Source of the DNA: Cyathus striatus
Lineage: Eukaryota > Basidiomycota > Agaricomycetes > Agaricales > Nidulariaceae
NCBI GenBank assembly: GCA_025738555.1
Contig: JAOVFP010000002.1
Location: 2,976,001-3,040,000 of the forward strand
Length of the DNA: 64,000 bases
Direction of reading: 5' to 3'
A program made the translations under genes and the position numbers. Shown in pieces: positions 1 through 10,434 of this stretch. The notes under the pieces were generated by a model. It saw only the letters and a list, made by a program, of their open reading frames with translations. It did no database searches and was not told where the DNA came from. The number at the start of each line of letters is the position of its first letter. Within the stretch, counting starts at the first letter, position 1.

Positions 1-1220
1 TTATCTCCTGAAGATTCTATGGAATTCTCACAGTCGCAGTCTCAGGATTCCACTCAGCCTGATGAGGAACTAATTCCTTCCAATGTCTTGCTTCCTGATT
101 GGTCCTTCGTCTTCAAAGATCCCAAAGAGGAAGAACATATTGCAACCGCTAGCCAGTTTGTCGAGGTGCTGAATGGGTACTACCAGAGGGTGGATCCCAG
201 TTCGGTCAGCGGTGTGTTGTCTCAGGTTCTGCGAGATTATAAACTGGCCGATTCTAGTACCAAGAACTATCATATCAACCTGCCGCCTAGTCAACCTGCA
301 GCCATCGATTTTGGAGATCTTGACTTGCACCGTTCAAAGTTCCACTTAGGGTTGTGGAAGAGATCTGTGAAGGCCTTCGCCGATCCATCTTGCAGTTTGG
401 TGTACCCGAGTCTTTGCTGGACAATGAGACTGTGATGTGGCTTTTTACGGCTCCTCTTTTCCGTCGCTTGGTCTATGTTTTTCAAGGTTTGATTCACGAT
501 AAGCCCGAGTTGATTGTGAATAGTGGTCAGCTGAGGGGTGGAAAACTTTTGGACCGGTTGGAGATTTTCGGTTCCGTTTCTATGGTCATTTTACAGATGA
601 AGCTTCCCATTCCTGGGGATAGCGATAGGTGGATTATGCATGTCCTGAAGCAGCTTAAAGGTGCGTTTCCCTTGTTTATAGTTGATTTTAAGATTTTGAT
701 CAGATATTTAGAATGTGCTAATTCCAACAAGAGGAAAGCCTTCAAAGTACCGATCATTGCTGTCGCAGCGGACCTTCACTCTTTTACTGTCTTCATGTAC
801 CATCCTCAAACTGGAAGAGTCTACAAATCGCCAAACCTTATATCTTTGAAGAACACTTCGTCTTGCACGTCAGAAGAGTTTTTCGTCTCTGCAACCGTCT
901 ACATTGAGCTTCTGTATGATCTGTTTACGGTGTCGTTTGTCAACTCTTTGAAGGCACTTCTCGAAAAGTCGCGGGTTGATGCTGCCAAGGGGGTGAGCGT
1001 ACCAATTGAAGACTACGAGAGGGCGCTCAAAGGTGCAATGGACTCTCTGAACATCGCACGGTCAGCCACGGCGGGATATCTATCCGACGTGCACGCAGCT
1101 ATGAATGGAGAGGCGAGAGCGGAGGAGGCGTGCAATCTCATGCGACAGAGTCTGGATGAGATTCCTCACGAGCTTCGTGCTGATCTCGGGAAGTTTGACG
1201 CTCAGGTGATGCGGATGTGA
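1..1220 (+). pseudogene. Partial orphan protein gene with frame break; possible PD-(D/E)XK-like core
   Basis: The reading frame is already open at base 1, so the true start may lie left of the window; the first Met in view is at 19. The first part (to about residue 110) ends near 323-349, after which the coding-like sequence continues one frame over to the stop at 1218-1220. No GT-AG intron fits without removing good coding sequence, so a one-base indel is likely. A 51 nt intron fits at 661-711 and joins QLK to ECANSNKRK. The second half has the order hydrophobic strand with QMK, helix, then a PIIAVAADLHSFTVF strand, which resembles restriction-endonuclease-like (PD-(D/E)XK) proteins expanded in Agaricomycetes. 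Here the usual acidic residue of E-x-K is Gln. Family assignment is inference. It could be an intact gene with a sequencing error or a true pseudogene. Confidence 0.45.
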
Positions 1221-1756
1221 TGAAAGCTTGGATAATGCAGGTAGGATTCTTGTATGCATTCCGTTGGTACGCTTTCTTACAGGCGGGTTTAAGCTTTGTT
1301 TTGGAAGTACAGCTTTTTGATTTCGCGTAGGAACGTCTCTTTACACTTGGATGTTTCGCTCTCCAGACAGTCCCAGCCTCATTTGGAATTTGTATTGCAC
1401 TCAATGTCTCTTTTGTACTATTATCGGTCTATTGGAATCATACACCACGAACGTTAGTCGACGTTGTATATTGTACTACTGTAACACGATAACTGCCACA
1501 GATGGCATAGGATTCAAACATGTTCTAGTGCAAAAGAACAATAACTTCAGTAAAGCTCATGATACGCAGGACTGTAAACTTCGAAAACGCAAGGTACGAA
1601 TAAACCAGCACGAGTTGCCAGCTTCATTACAATAACGGCAAGCGAGCCAGGTAGTAGGCTGTGCGGCTCGCTCGAAGGGAATACAGCGTCGATTCATTGT
1701 CCATCAAATGGACAAAGTAGCATGTACGATCGCACCTTCACTGCATTGCAAAGCCA
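1221..1756. other. Intergenic, no gene seen
   Basis: No supported coding region. The only structure noticed is a short perfect inverted repeat at 1641-1648/1665-1672 (AGCGAGCC and GGCTCGCT) with a 16 nt loop. Confidence 0.6.
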
Positions 1757-2158
1757 TTAGTTCAGCAGCAGCCTGCCAAAAAGAGGTATATAGTCCATTG
1801 TACTGGCCCTGGTGTATGAGACGAGGAAAAGGAAGTCGGGATCGGTAGCCTCTGGTAGTACAGGAGTTTTTTTAAGTTGGCTCAGGAGTAGAGTTGAGTT
1901 CGAGGAGAAGACGGATTTGTCAGAGAATGGCAAAGATTGGACAGGGAACACGCCCACAAAAATGAGAAAAAGAATAATAGAATTAGCCAGAGATATAAAG
2001 AACAAAAGGATACCAATGAGTAGAACAAAGAATTTGGTGGGCTTAAGCATGGTGCATTCAACATTGTCCTGGAACGTCCTGGATGGGGGTCTTGAGAAAT
2101 CGATGGGCTTGTCGGGACTCAATTCGCAGATTACTACACAACAAACAAGAGCAAACAA
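1757..2158 (-). CDS. Possible small single-pass membrane protein
   Basis: An uninterrupted 133-codon frame reads leftward, divergent from SPT2, with 138 bases between the two starts. From about residue 38 it has a basic MLKPTK stretch, then a run of roughly 30 hydrophobic residues (VLLIGILLFFISLANSIILF and onward). This would be one membrane helix, with a polar tail of about 60 residues. I recognise no family. The opposite strand of the same DNA is also open (1812-2297), so this may be chance. The hydrophobic, positive-inside arrangement is the only argument for it. Confidence 0.25.
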   Translation of the reverse strand: MFALVCCVVICELSPDKPIDFSRPPSRTFQDNVECTMLKPTKFFVLLIGILLFFISLANSIILFLIFVGVFPVQSLPFSDKSVFSSNSTLLLSQLKKTPVLPEATDPDFLFLVSYTRASTMDYIPLFGRLLLN

Positions 2159-2296
2159 TCTCTTTACACTGGACTGCCACGATAACCTTGGACCATCTCC
2201 ACTACCACCACTACTTTCTCCTCTTTTTATATTCCTTTGTCTCTCTTCTCTCTTTTTCTTAGAACTTCAATCTATCTTTCATTCTATCTCCCATTA

Positions 2297-3949
2297 ATGT
2301 CGTCCTTTACCGCTCTCATGGCCCTTAGCGCCACTCAGACAAGGGAAGCCCAAAGTCAAGCCGAAATGATCCTGCGAGAGAAGAAACGCAAGGAGCAGCT
2401 GCTCAGAAAGCAGCAGGAGGAGCGGGAGGCCAAGGAGAGAGAACTGGAGAAGAAACTACGCATGAAACACTTTGAGGATGAGAAGAGGGAGCAGGAGCGG
2501 CTACGTCGGCGTGAGGAGGAGAAGAAGGCCAAGGAGGCTGATTTGCAGCGACGAGAGGAGGAGCATCGAAATGTCCTGCTCTATGGTCCCAAGAAGGCTG
2601 CGAAGACGGCTGCCTCCTCATGGCCCACTTCGACCTCAGGTGCTAAGGAGGCTATACGGAAGCGTAGGAATCCTGAAGAGGATGACTCAGACATCGGAGG
2701 GGGCGGGCTTACTCGAGAAGAACTACGTCTACGTAAGCAGCAGCAGGAGATGCGCAGGCTCTATGGGTCGTCGAGCGCGAAGCGGTCAAGCCATTCGTCT
2801 GGCTATGTGAGACATGGTAAACGGCTACCCGGTGGCGCTGTTGACGTCGCCTCCACGTCATTGTCTCAGGATTCGTCCTCTGGCAAGAGCATCAAGGAAC
2901 GCCTGTCTGCTCTCCCAAATACTCTTACCAAGCTCAATACGGTCAAGAGGGATACGAGAACCATTGATGAGATTCTTCAGGACCGAGCGAAGTTGCGCGA
3001 GGGCAAGGTGCTCGATGGCGATGCTGCAAGAGAGTTCGATGATTGGTTTGGCACAAAGAAGAAAAAGGAAGAGTCGAGAAAGCCGTCTCCTGCGACGAGA
3101 CCTTCGTCTGCTGCTGCCAACTCTGGTACGAACACACCTGCTTCTCGTGAGTATGCTTTTGGGCTTAGGGGTTGCTGAATGGTTTTAATTTCACTTATAT
3201 TTTATAGAGTCAGCTACTTCATGGCCTACACCTGTAGTGTCTAGCTTATCTTCGCAGAAGAAGACTATTATTGCTGCTCCTAAGCCTATCGCAGCACCTA
3301 GGCCAACGCCACTTAAGATGTCCGGACTCACTAAATCTGGGCCGACATCTGCAACACCCAAATCTGCCGGTCCTTCCAGGCAGGGTACTTCTTCCTCGTA
3401 TAAATCCGCACTCTCCATCGGCAAGATCCCAAGGAACGGTTCTTCCGCCAATGACCGTCCAGGTTCCGCTGCCGCTTATCACAAGTCATCTTCGTCCTCG
3501 AAGAGACCAAGATCTGTTAGTCGCTCAGAGTCTCCACCGCCACATAAGAAGCGCGCAGTGTCAGATGATCTAGATCATGACATTAGTTCGACAATCTGGC
3601 AGCTGTTCGGCAGGGATAGGACGAAGTACGTATCGAGGGATGTATTGAGCGACGATGAAGATATGGAGGTAGATGCGAGGATTCTGGAGCAGGAGGAAAA
3701 GCTTAGGTCAGTGTTCTTGTCTTCGGTTTCTTTCATCTACATGTCCGAGACTGCGAGGAGCATGACTGCTGCCCCCTTTCTCTCCGCCTGGTCTTAGATT
3801 CGTTGCTGACGTCGGATATTACACTTTACTTTAGTATGAAGGTCGCGAAGCGAGAAGATATGGCTGCTCTTGAAGATGAGCGTCGCCACGAAGAGGAGAA
3901 GCGTCGGAGAAAGAAGGAACGCGAGCGCATGCTTGCGCGTGGTTCTTGA
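2297..3949 (+). CDS. SPT2: SPT2-family chromatin protein
   Basis: Spt2/SPTY2D1 proteins bind DNA and histones H3-H4 and help keep nucleosomes in place during transcription in the nucleus. Exons 2297-3146, 3208-3706 and 3835-3949 join in frame to 487 residues. Introns are GTGAGT-ATAG and GTCAGT-TTAG. The N-terminal 100 residues are a charged Glu/Arg/Lys coiled coil (repeated EEREAKERELEKK-like blocks). The middle is Ser/Pro/Lys-rich and disordered. The C-terminus carries the SPT2 signature: an acidic patch (SDDEDMEVDARILEQEEK) followed by a basic helix (KVAKREDMAALEDERRHEEE and the Lys/Arg run after it). The start was chosen because it gives MSSFTALMALSATQ directly before the coiled coil and follows a pyrimidine-rich leader. 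Length and layout fit fungal Spt2. Confidence 0.88.
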
Positions 3950-5278
3950 TTTCCCGGCCTTCCGTTATGGCCTTCTCTCGCACGTCTACGTGCGGCTGTA
4001 CTGTATTTATTACTTCCCTTGTTCACGGTCCGCCAGGGACGCAACTTGGTTCCGGAAGTAAATCGGTTTCTAAACATAGTGTTACTATCGGATAGTCGGA
4101 TGGTTCATCAAACTAACAACCTATGTGGGCCACATCCGTAGTTCGGAAAGTGTTTTTCTTTTTCTTTCTTTCTTTCTTCATCAATCGCGCAGTTTGCTAT
4201 CGACATGCTCCTCCCTATTCTTTCTCATCTTCCGGATCGTCACTACAATTCAAGAATTGCAACAACTCTCAATTCAATTCATTACCATAATAACATGCTC
4301 TCACACATTTCCATTTTACGACTCAGCCTTGCAATTGATACATAGTATTGTATATGCATTCCGATGCTGTATGGTTTTGGTCGATGATGTTTCCAACCCA
4401 TGCATTTCTTATTTAAAATATTACATACAACTTGTACGACGATTTATGTTGTGTTATATCTCCGACCTCTAGGACTGTTATCGTTTTAATAGAGGATTTT
4501 GTTAAACGCCAGTTCTTGCTTAATGTATTTCGATCTGCATGTGTCCTGTGCAATTTTATCATGCCATGCAGACTTATAATTTTTCATGTATAATATCAAC
4601 TGTGTCCTAGAAATGTATTTCTGTCATCTGCTTTTGCGTTGTGCAATCACCATGTCATGCAGACCTGTAATTTTCATGTATAATAAATATAATCTGTATC
4701 CTTCAATACATTTAAATTTGAAGAGCTTATGTCTCTACCAACAGCACTCAACGCGTTCGCAGTCACATTTGTCTCAATCGTTATCCCTAACTCTTTTCCT
4801 AACTTTTGAAATTGAGTAAATTCTAAGTCAAATGTCTCGAAACTGTCTTTATAGCTACGAGAGCGAGTCGTACACAAAGAGCAAAGGATTCAAAAGATTA
4901 TTTTGTGGCTTACCCTTCAGTTGGGGCAGCGGCGGGTGATCTAGAACGCATGATATTTATCATGAGGGGCTTAATGACATCCACCTCATCATACGATTCA
5001 ATGCGCAAGTAGCTTCTTTAATGAAGGAAATATTTGCATAGTTCAATTGAATTCCATGTCATTTCTGAAGGACTATGTCATGATTCAATATTATTTGACA
5101 AACGAAGCTCTTTAACGTTCCACTGGCATGGGCTATAAGGTCAGTGGAGCATGACTTCATGTATAGTCGCTTAACGACACAGCTTGATAATTGAATCATA
5201 GCAGCGGGGAAGTACCCAAAATCGTGATTTCAGTGAGGCACGGAGTGCGAATTAAGGGCCAGATGTAATGCATGTTAT
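3950..5278. other. AT-rich intergenic stretch
   Basis: About 1.3 kb after SPT2 without a credible gene. Short open frames are AT-rich and lack splice or codon support. It contains the tandem repeat at 4522-4701. Confidence 0.6.
4522..4701. repeat. Diverged direct tandem repeat, two units of about 90 bp
   Basis: Unit 1 (about 4522-4610) and unit 2 (about 4612-4701) both begin with AATGTATTT. Both run through TGTGCAAT, CATGCAGAC, TAATTTT and TTCATGTATAAT in the same order and end in TGTGTCC/TGTATCC. The units differ by substitutions and small indels, so the duplication is old. Confidence 0.7.
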
Positions 5279-6263
5279 CTATGCAGCAGAACGTAAGTGT
5301 ATAGAGTGATGGAAGAGTGAGAACCCTTGCAGAAAAATATCAAGTGGGCTCATCTCGTTTAACAAGTCTTTTTCCATGTCAAGCCTTCCATGCAGCATGG
5401 ACAAAGCCGAAATCAAGGGGATAAATAACTTTACCAAATATATATTGCATGTATCAATTGTGTGCCTCTTCACTTGAGCCCACGGAATACCCGAGATATC
5501 CAAATAGCTGAGGAACATCAATAAACTTCCTTAAGAGCAGTTACATCTCGGAAGATTTTGAAGGGGCAACGGATTTTCACATCATAACAAAGAGCTTTCA
5601 AGATTAAAATTTGTGGAATTCCGTGTTTTTGAATTAGTGGTGTCGCCATCTTAGAAAGAACGCCCAGGGAAGTGTTATCCACTTCAAGAGAGACCTAGCT
5701 ATTTGCAATTGCACTAATTGGACCGAATGGAAATAGACAGTGGGGCAGCTCCGGAGAGTTTGAAGCAAGACTGAAGGCGCAGAGCACATACATCTAGCGT
5801 TAAACGCTTCGAGCCTACATTCATTAAAGAAACCGAACCCCAGAGTGATGAAGTACCGCGCACTATGTTCCCCCAACGTGAACAAACTTGCTGTAGACAA
5901 CAAATAGGTGCATTATCCTGACATATCTGGATGGTTTCGCTTCGTGCATATGTCAAAATTCCATGAGAAGCTCATCTATCAGCTTGGGTATAGGCGATAA
6001 TAGTGACTGATGAAATTCTTGAAAGTGAGAGTATTCGACAGTCGTGATTGCAGCAGTTCTCTGGCTCGATAGAGAGTAGACAGCTCAACTTCGAGATTCG
6101 AGCAACTGAACAAATATGTTGCTAGAAGAGAGAAGTGCTTGAATGGTAGAGCATTCTGATACAGTTGAGCTGAGACGCGAACGAACGAGCCTGGTAGGAA
6201 TGTCTTGGATTGGATTGGAGTTTTACTGAGAATTTCAATTAAGTCTGAATCACAGCGCGACAT
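5279..6263 (-). pseudogene. Decayed F-box protein gene (Agaricomycete LLSP type)
   Basis: Read leftward, the order matches the large Agaricomycete F-box family. First comes a helical lead-in (LEVELSTLYRARELLQSRL). A frame change near 6003 then leads to the F-box-like core LLSPIPKLIDELLMEF, which is followed directly by a stop. After another frame change comes VCSRWGNIVRGTSSLWGSVS and CFKLSGAAPLSISIR. In intact members the same elements read as LLSPIRxLPxELLxEIF and VCRRWRxIA..TPxLWxxI. Farther on, a fragment with LDISGIPWAQVKR at 5279-5521 looks like the C-terminal repeat part. At least one stop and two frame changes make a functional product unlikely. F-box proteins serve as substrate adaptors of SCF ubiquitin ligases. 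Confidence 0.7.
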
Positions 6264-6693
6264 GAGAACTAGTAGAAAAGCAATAGGACGAACTCAAACC
6301 TGTGGTTCTTCGTCGGTGTCGCAGACATTTCTCTCTTAGTTAGGCTAGTTCAAAGTTGCAATGGCGCACTTTGGGCAAACTGGTTCCGGTGAGTCGTTGG
6401 TACAGCACACAAAGTGGAGTGATATGTGGGATAATAATTTGAGCGTGTCGAGTCGCAGAAAAAGTACTACAGAGATGAATGTTTGCTGTAAATTGTAAAC
6501 TTGTAACTAGTTTTAGTGAAGGCCCGTTCAACGTCCCAGCTTGTGACTGAAATGAATGCATGACGCGTGACGTAATGAAGTCACGAGACCGCGGTAATTA
6601 CATTGTAATGTTTACCACTCATCCAGAATCCCAACGCTAGCCTCGTAAAAGCGTAGGCACTCCCTCTTCAGCAGCCAGCTGAGCATCCTCAGC
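6264..6693. other. Intergenic / SAE2 upstream region
   Basis: No coding region supported. It separates the F-box relic from the SAE2 start and must hold the SAE2 promoter; no clear TATA box is seen. Confidence 0.5.
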
Positions 6694-9518
6694 ATGGCAC
6701 CAGAAACCTATACTTCGGTGCAGCTCCGTGAACGTGACAAGCGAGTTGAAGAGAAATATCAGAAAACCATCTCCGAGTGCCTTCGCAGAATAGAACGACA
6801 GAAGACATCGTACAACGATATCCAGAGACAAGTCTTCGAACTGGAGAATAGAATCGATAGGCTTGCAAAAGGACTTGGGTTTAATAATGCGTTTGAGGCT
6901 CAGCTAGAGGTCGATACCTCAGAACTCGAGGGTGGCTTCAAGGGGTGCTTGGAAAAAATCGCATCGTTGAACCGGGAGCTTAATCATGAAAAGGATGAGA
7001 AAGAGATGTTACTTATGGAAGCTGAAGAGGAGAAGGCGAAATTGAGGAGCAGTTGGAGAGAGTAATACAGTGGGTTGTCTCTTTATTGGGTATGACAGCT
7101 TCTTACCTACCGCTGTTGTATAGAGAACGCGATGCCGAATCTAAAGAAGCACGTCAAATTCGTAAGGACCACGAAGATTTACAGTCTAAGTATGACCAGC
7201 TGGAAGATAAACGTCAACGGGCTGCTGAACGATACAAATCGGACTACAAAAAGTGGAAAGTCTTCCATGACTGGCTTGTGGATGATGATGACCCCGCAGC
7301 CCCACCAATAGGTCTAGTCAAACAGTTCAACTTCGAGGAGAGGAAGAAATATTTAGGAGCTGTTGCTAAGAAGAAAAAAGTGGCAGTTCAAGCTGGAGGT
7401 AGGGTCACTGCTAGATACCCTGCCATTGCAGTGAATTGATTCCTCCGTGTAGCTCAGTATCCAGTGCCTGAACGCTTTGAATGGGAAGATGTACCGGATA
7501 ATGTCCAAGAAAATAATGCCGAGAGCGCAGATACCCCAGGAAAAATCGAACATGCTGCGAAGATTGGTGCCCGCGAAGCGACCTACCCAGTACCGGAGCG
7601 GACGAGACAGCGAAGGGAACCTCCCTCATCCACAGTTACAATTACCGAATCTACACGACAGCACGTAGGGGTCGCTTGTCGACCATCTCCTTTGCTTGTC
7701 CCCAAACAGGAGCCATCTGCCTCTCCTACGATCTTCAATACGTCTCTTACACCACTGAGTGCGTTGGGTGCTACTGCTCTAAGGCCAGGATACCTTCTTC
7801 AGATTCCCATTCCACCACAACTTCGTCTAGCAATACAGTTGTAAACTCATCCACCACCACCCCCCTTCCATCCTCGGAGAATGCGAAAGCTGGCCACAAG
7901 CTTAACTTCCCATTGCAAGTGCGCTCCTCCACGCCTACTGATTCTTCAGCTCCCGCTGCAATAGCTACTGCTACGCCAAAAGCCACTTATACTCGTATAC
8001 CATTGACTTTCAAGCCTGTGCTGGATACAAAGCAGAATGTCAAAGTGAAGCAAGAGCCGCATTCGGCCTTTAAACTACCCCCGGCACCTAAGCATGTTAT
8101 GATGCCTTCATGGTCTGAACAGGATTTAGACCCTAGTATTCCAAACTCAAGCGACACAGAGGATGATTCCCAAGGTTTGTAATTAATGTCATCTGTGTGC
8201 ATATAAACTGATAAGATATGATTATCAGCACCGATACTTCCTCTGACTTTCACTTCCAAGGTTCCACTACTCTCTGGTAAGCCGGCGAAGCTTAAGAAAA
8301 GCTCTACGGAGTTTATTCTTGGCACTTCTAAAACAGAGGACGATTCACAAGGTGCCACTCAGAGCTATTTGCGATTCTCTAGAGCCTCACACTACATGCA
8401 GCTCCCATGGAACCTACATCACTTGACCTCACTCCGCCCGCGTTCACCACTTCTACCATAATACCTCTGGCATTAGCTGGACAAGTGGGAAGGGTCAGAT
8501 ATAAGAGACGAAACAGCGACTCCATACTTGCACCCCGGCTATCTCAGGAAGATGACCCATCCTTATCAGACATAGGGCCCAGTCGACCCAACAAAGTCCG
8601 CAGAGTTAGCGGCATCGAGTTTGCGCATGGTAGGATATTGGGCACTGAGGGGAAGGAGAATAGAATTCCCAATGGGCTGACTCCTCGGAATCGCGGTGTG
8701 CGTGCGCAGAAAGGCGTCATGAGTACTGGGAGAGGCAAACAATGGGCTCTGGAGAAGGAAAATGTGAAGGGCAAGGAAAAGGAAAAGGATGCTGATTTTG
8801 ATACCCTGATAACGGCAAGGAATGCAGGGCAGAAGAAGCTGGATGATTATTCGGCGTATAAGGGGAGGGGAAGATATGCGAAGAACGCTAGTAAGAAGTA
8901 AAGTCTTCCTTTCCGCGTTGTCCGATGCAGACTGCTGATGCTTTATTTGTGATTAGCACGGAGAAAACGATAAACTCAATGTTTGCCATCGATGCAGTAA
9001 GGAATGGTGGTGTTGCCCATGCCTATGACGAGGTGGTGAGAAATAAGGAGCAAAGGAAGAAGATGGAAGCATCAGACTGCGAATGCTGTCGAGATGTAGG
9101 TATTTTGTTCAATGCTACTCGAAAGTTGCTTACTGGTATGGATTCACAGTATTACGAAGCCATCGGTCCCCTTCCACCTCGACAACAAGGTCCTCTTTGG
9201 GGGACTCCTTCTCCCAAGCGATGTCGTAAGCATTTGGGCATCAATGCTGATTTTCCTACTTCTCCTACGGCCAGTCGTTCTTCTCATCATCACAATCATG
9301 CTTCTACATCTGAGGTGGCCTCGCATAAAGCTGCGATATCACGACATAGGCAGACGTGGGCCCGTGCAGCTACACCACCTAATTATTGGAACATTGGGTT
9401 TCCGGATACACAGGAAGTAGCGGATATTAATGAGCGGGCCAACGTGATGCATAGGAAGAAACTGGAGCAAGTCGAGAGGGAGGCTGATAGTGGAGAAGGA
9501 AGGTGGAGGAAGCGATAA
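6694..9518 (+). CDS. SAE2: DNA end-resection factor SAE2/Ctp1/CtIP
   Basis: Sae2/Ctp1/CtIP activates the Mre11 nuclease of MRN/MRX to start resection of DNA double-strand breaks in the nucleus. Eight exons join in frame to 815 residues: 6694-7061, 7124-7398, 7453-7758, 7803-8174, 8229-8351, 8402-8897, 8957-9095, 9150-9518. Residues 1 to about 190 are coiled coil, the usual oligomerisation region. The long middle is Ser/Pro/Thr-rich and disordered, with a KENRIPNG stretch. The C-terminal domain is diagnostic: AYDEVVRNKEQRKK, then CECCRD joined across the 9096-9149 intron to YYEAIGPLPPR. After that come the DNA-binding SRHRQTW element and YWNIGFPDTQE. The 7759-7802 intron is short (44 nt) and least certain; it is needed to keep the frame. 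The C-terminus is intact, so the gene should be functional. Confidence 0.92.
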
Positions 9519-10434
9519 TCAAAATACTAATGGACGGGCGGACGGATGGATTAAATTATCAACTAACCTCAGGAGCCTGACATATCCTACTTATAGAAAG
9601 GACATTGTAATGCTTCTCTGGAACATAGCCATCGTTAATACTTATATATGTACAGTATGTATTAGGATTTACAAGAATACACGCAGTGCGAAAGTTCGGG
9701 AGCGGCAGGATACTTAAACCTACTATGTATTTAACGTATAAATGACTACATGGAAATTGGACAGAAGTCAACGGTTATACTGCATACAGTATAGCTAGAC
9801 GAGCTTCCATTTATCTGCACGATATGCGATACAAAATTAGATGATCAGTCCAGTGGCAACTTGAGGTTGAGGTTGAGGATGAATCGATGACCCCATGCCC
9901 TGGAATAGTATTCTCCAGATAAAAGGGGATGCACTTTGAGTGTCTGCTGTCAGAATCAGAGACGGATCTCTTTTCTTTCAGGTTCTGATTGAGTTCCGAG
10001 TCTCCGACTGTGCGCTACATTGTGTACAAGTCTTTTCGTTGTCCGGTGGTCTTGCAAATGTAAGGAGGCTGTACGAAGGAATATCCAATAGAGCGTGATA
10101 GAGCGACGCACGATGGTAGCCAAGAGCTCGAGTGAGTACCGAGTTTACTGAGAGTCGTACAAAGTCAACCGGTGACTCAGACAAATTGCGGACAAATGTG
10201 CGTTCCACGGTTGCGATTGTGATCCTCTCATGCTCTGCAATGGGTCGTGTGCCACAAATTCTACCCTGAATCTTCCTCTTGTTTTCCGCTACAATATACT
10301 TATACTCTCTCTTTCAACGTTTTTATATCCTTCGTCCTCCCTGAAATTTGCAGGACTACCTGGGACTACGAGAAATAAACGGCTGTTGCTGACAAATTGG
10401 TCTTTATATCACGTCTTGACAACAACTAAATAGC
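9519..10434. other. Intergenic, no gene seen
   Basis: About 0.9 kb between SAE2 and the SPX-RING gene. Open frames on both strands are short and without splice or family support. It presumably holds the SAE2 terminator and SPX-RING promoter. Confidence 0.55.

Noticed and set aside
2472..3188. Arg-rich plus-strand frames inside SPT2
   Set aside because: Frame shadows of the Glu/Arg coiled-coil exon; the SPT2 frame splices correctly and matches the family.
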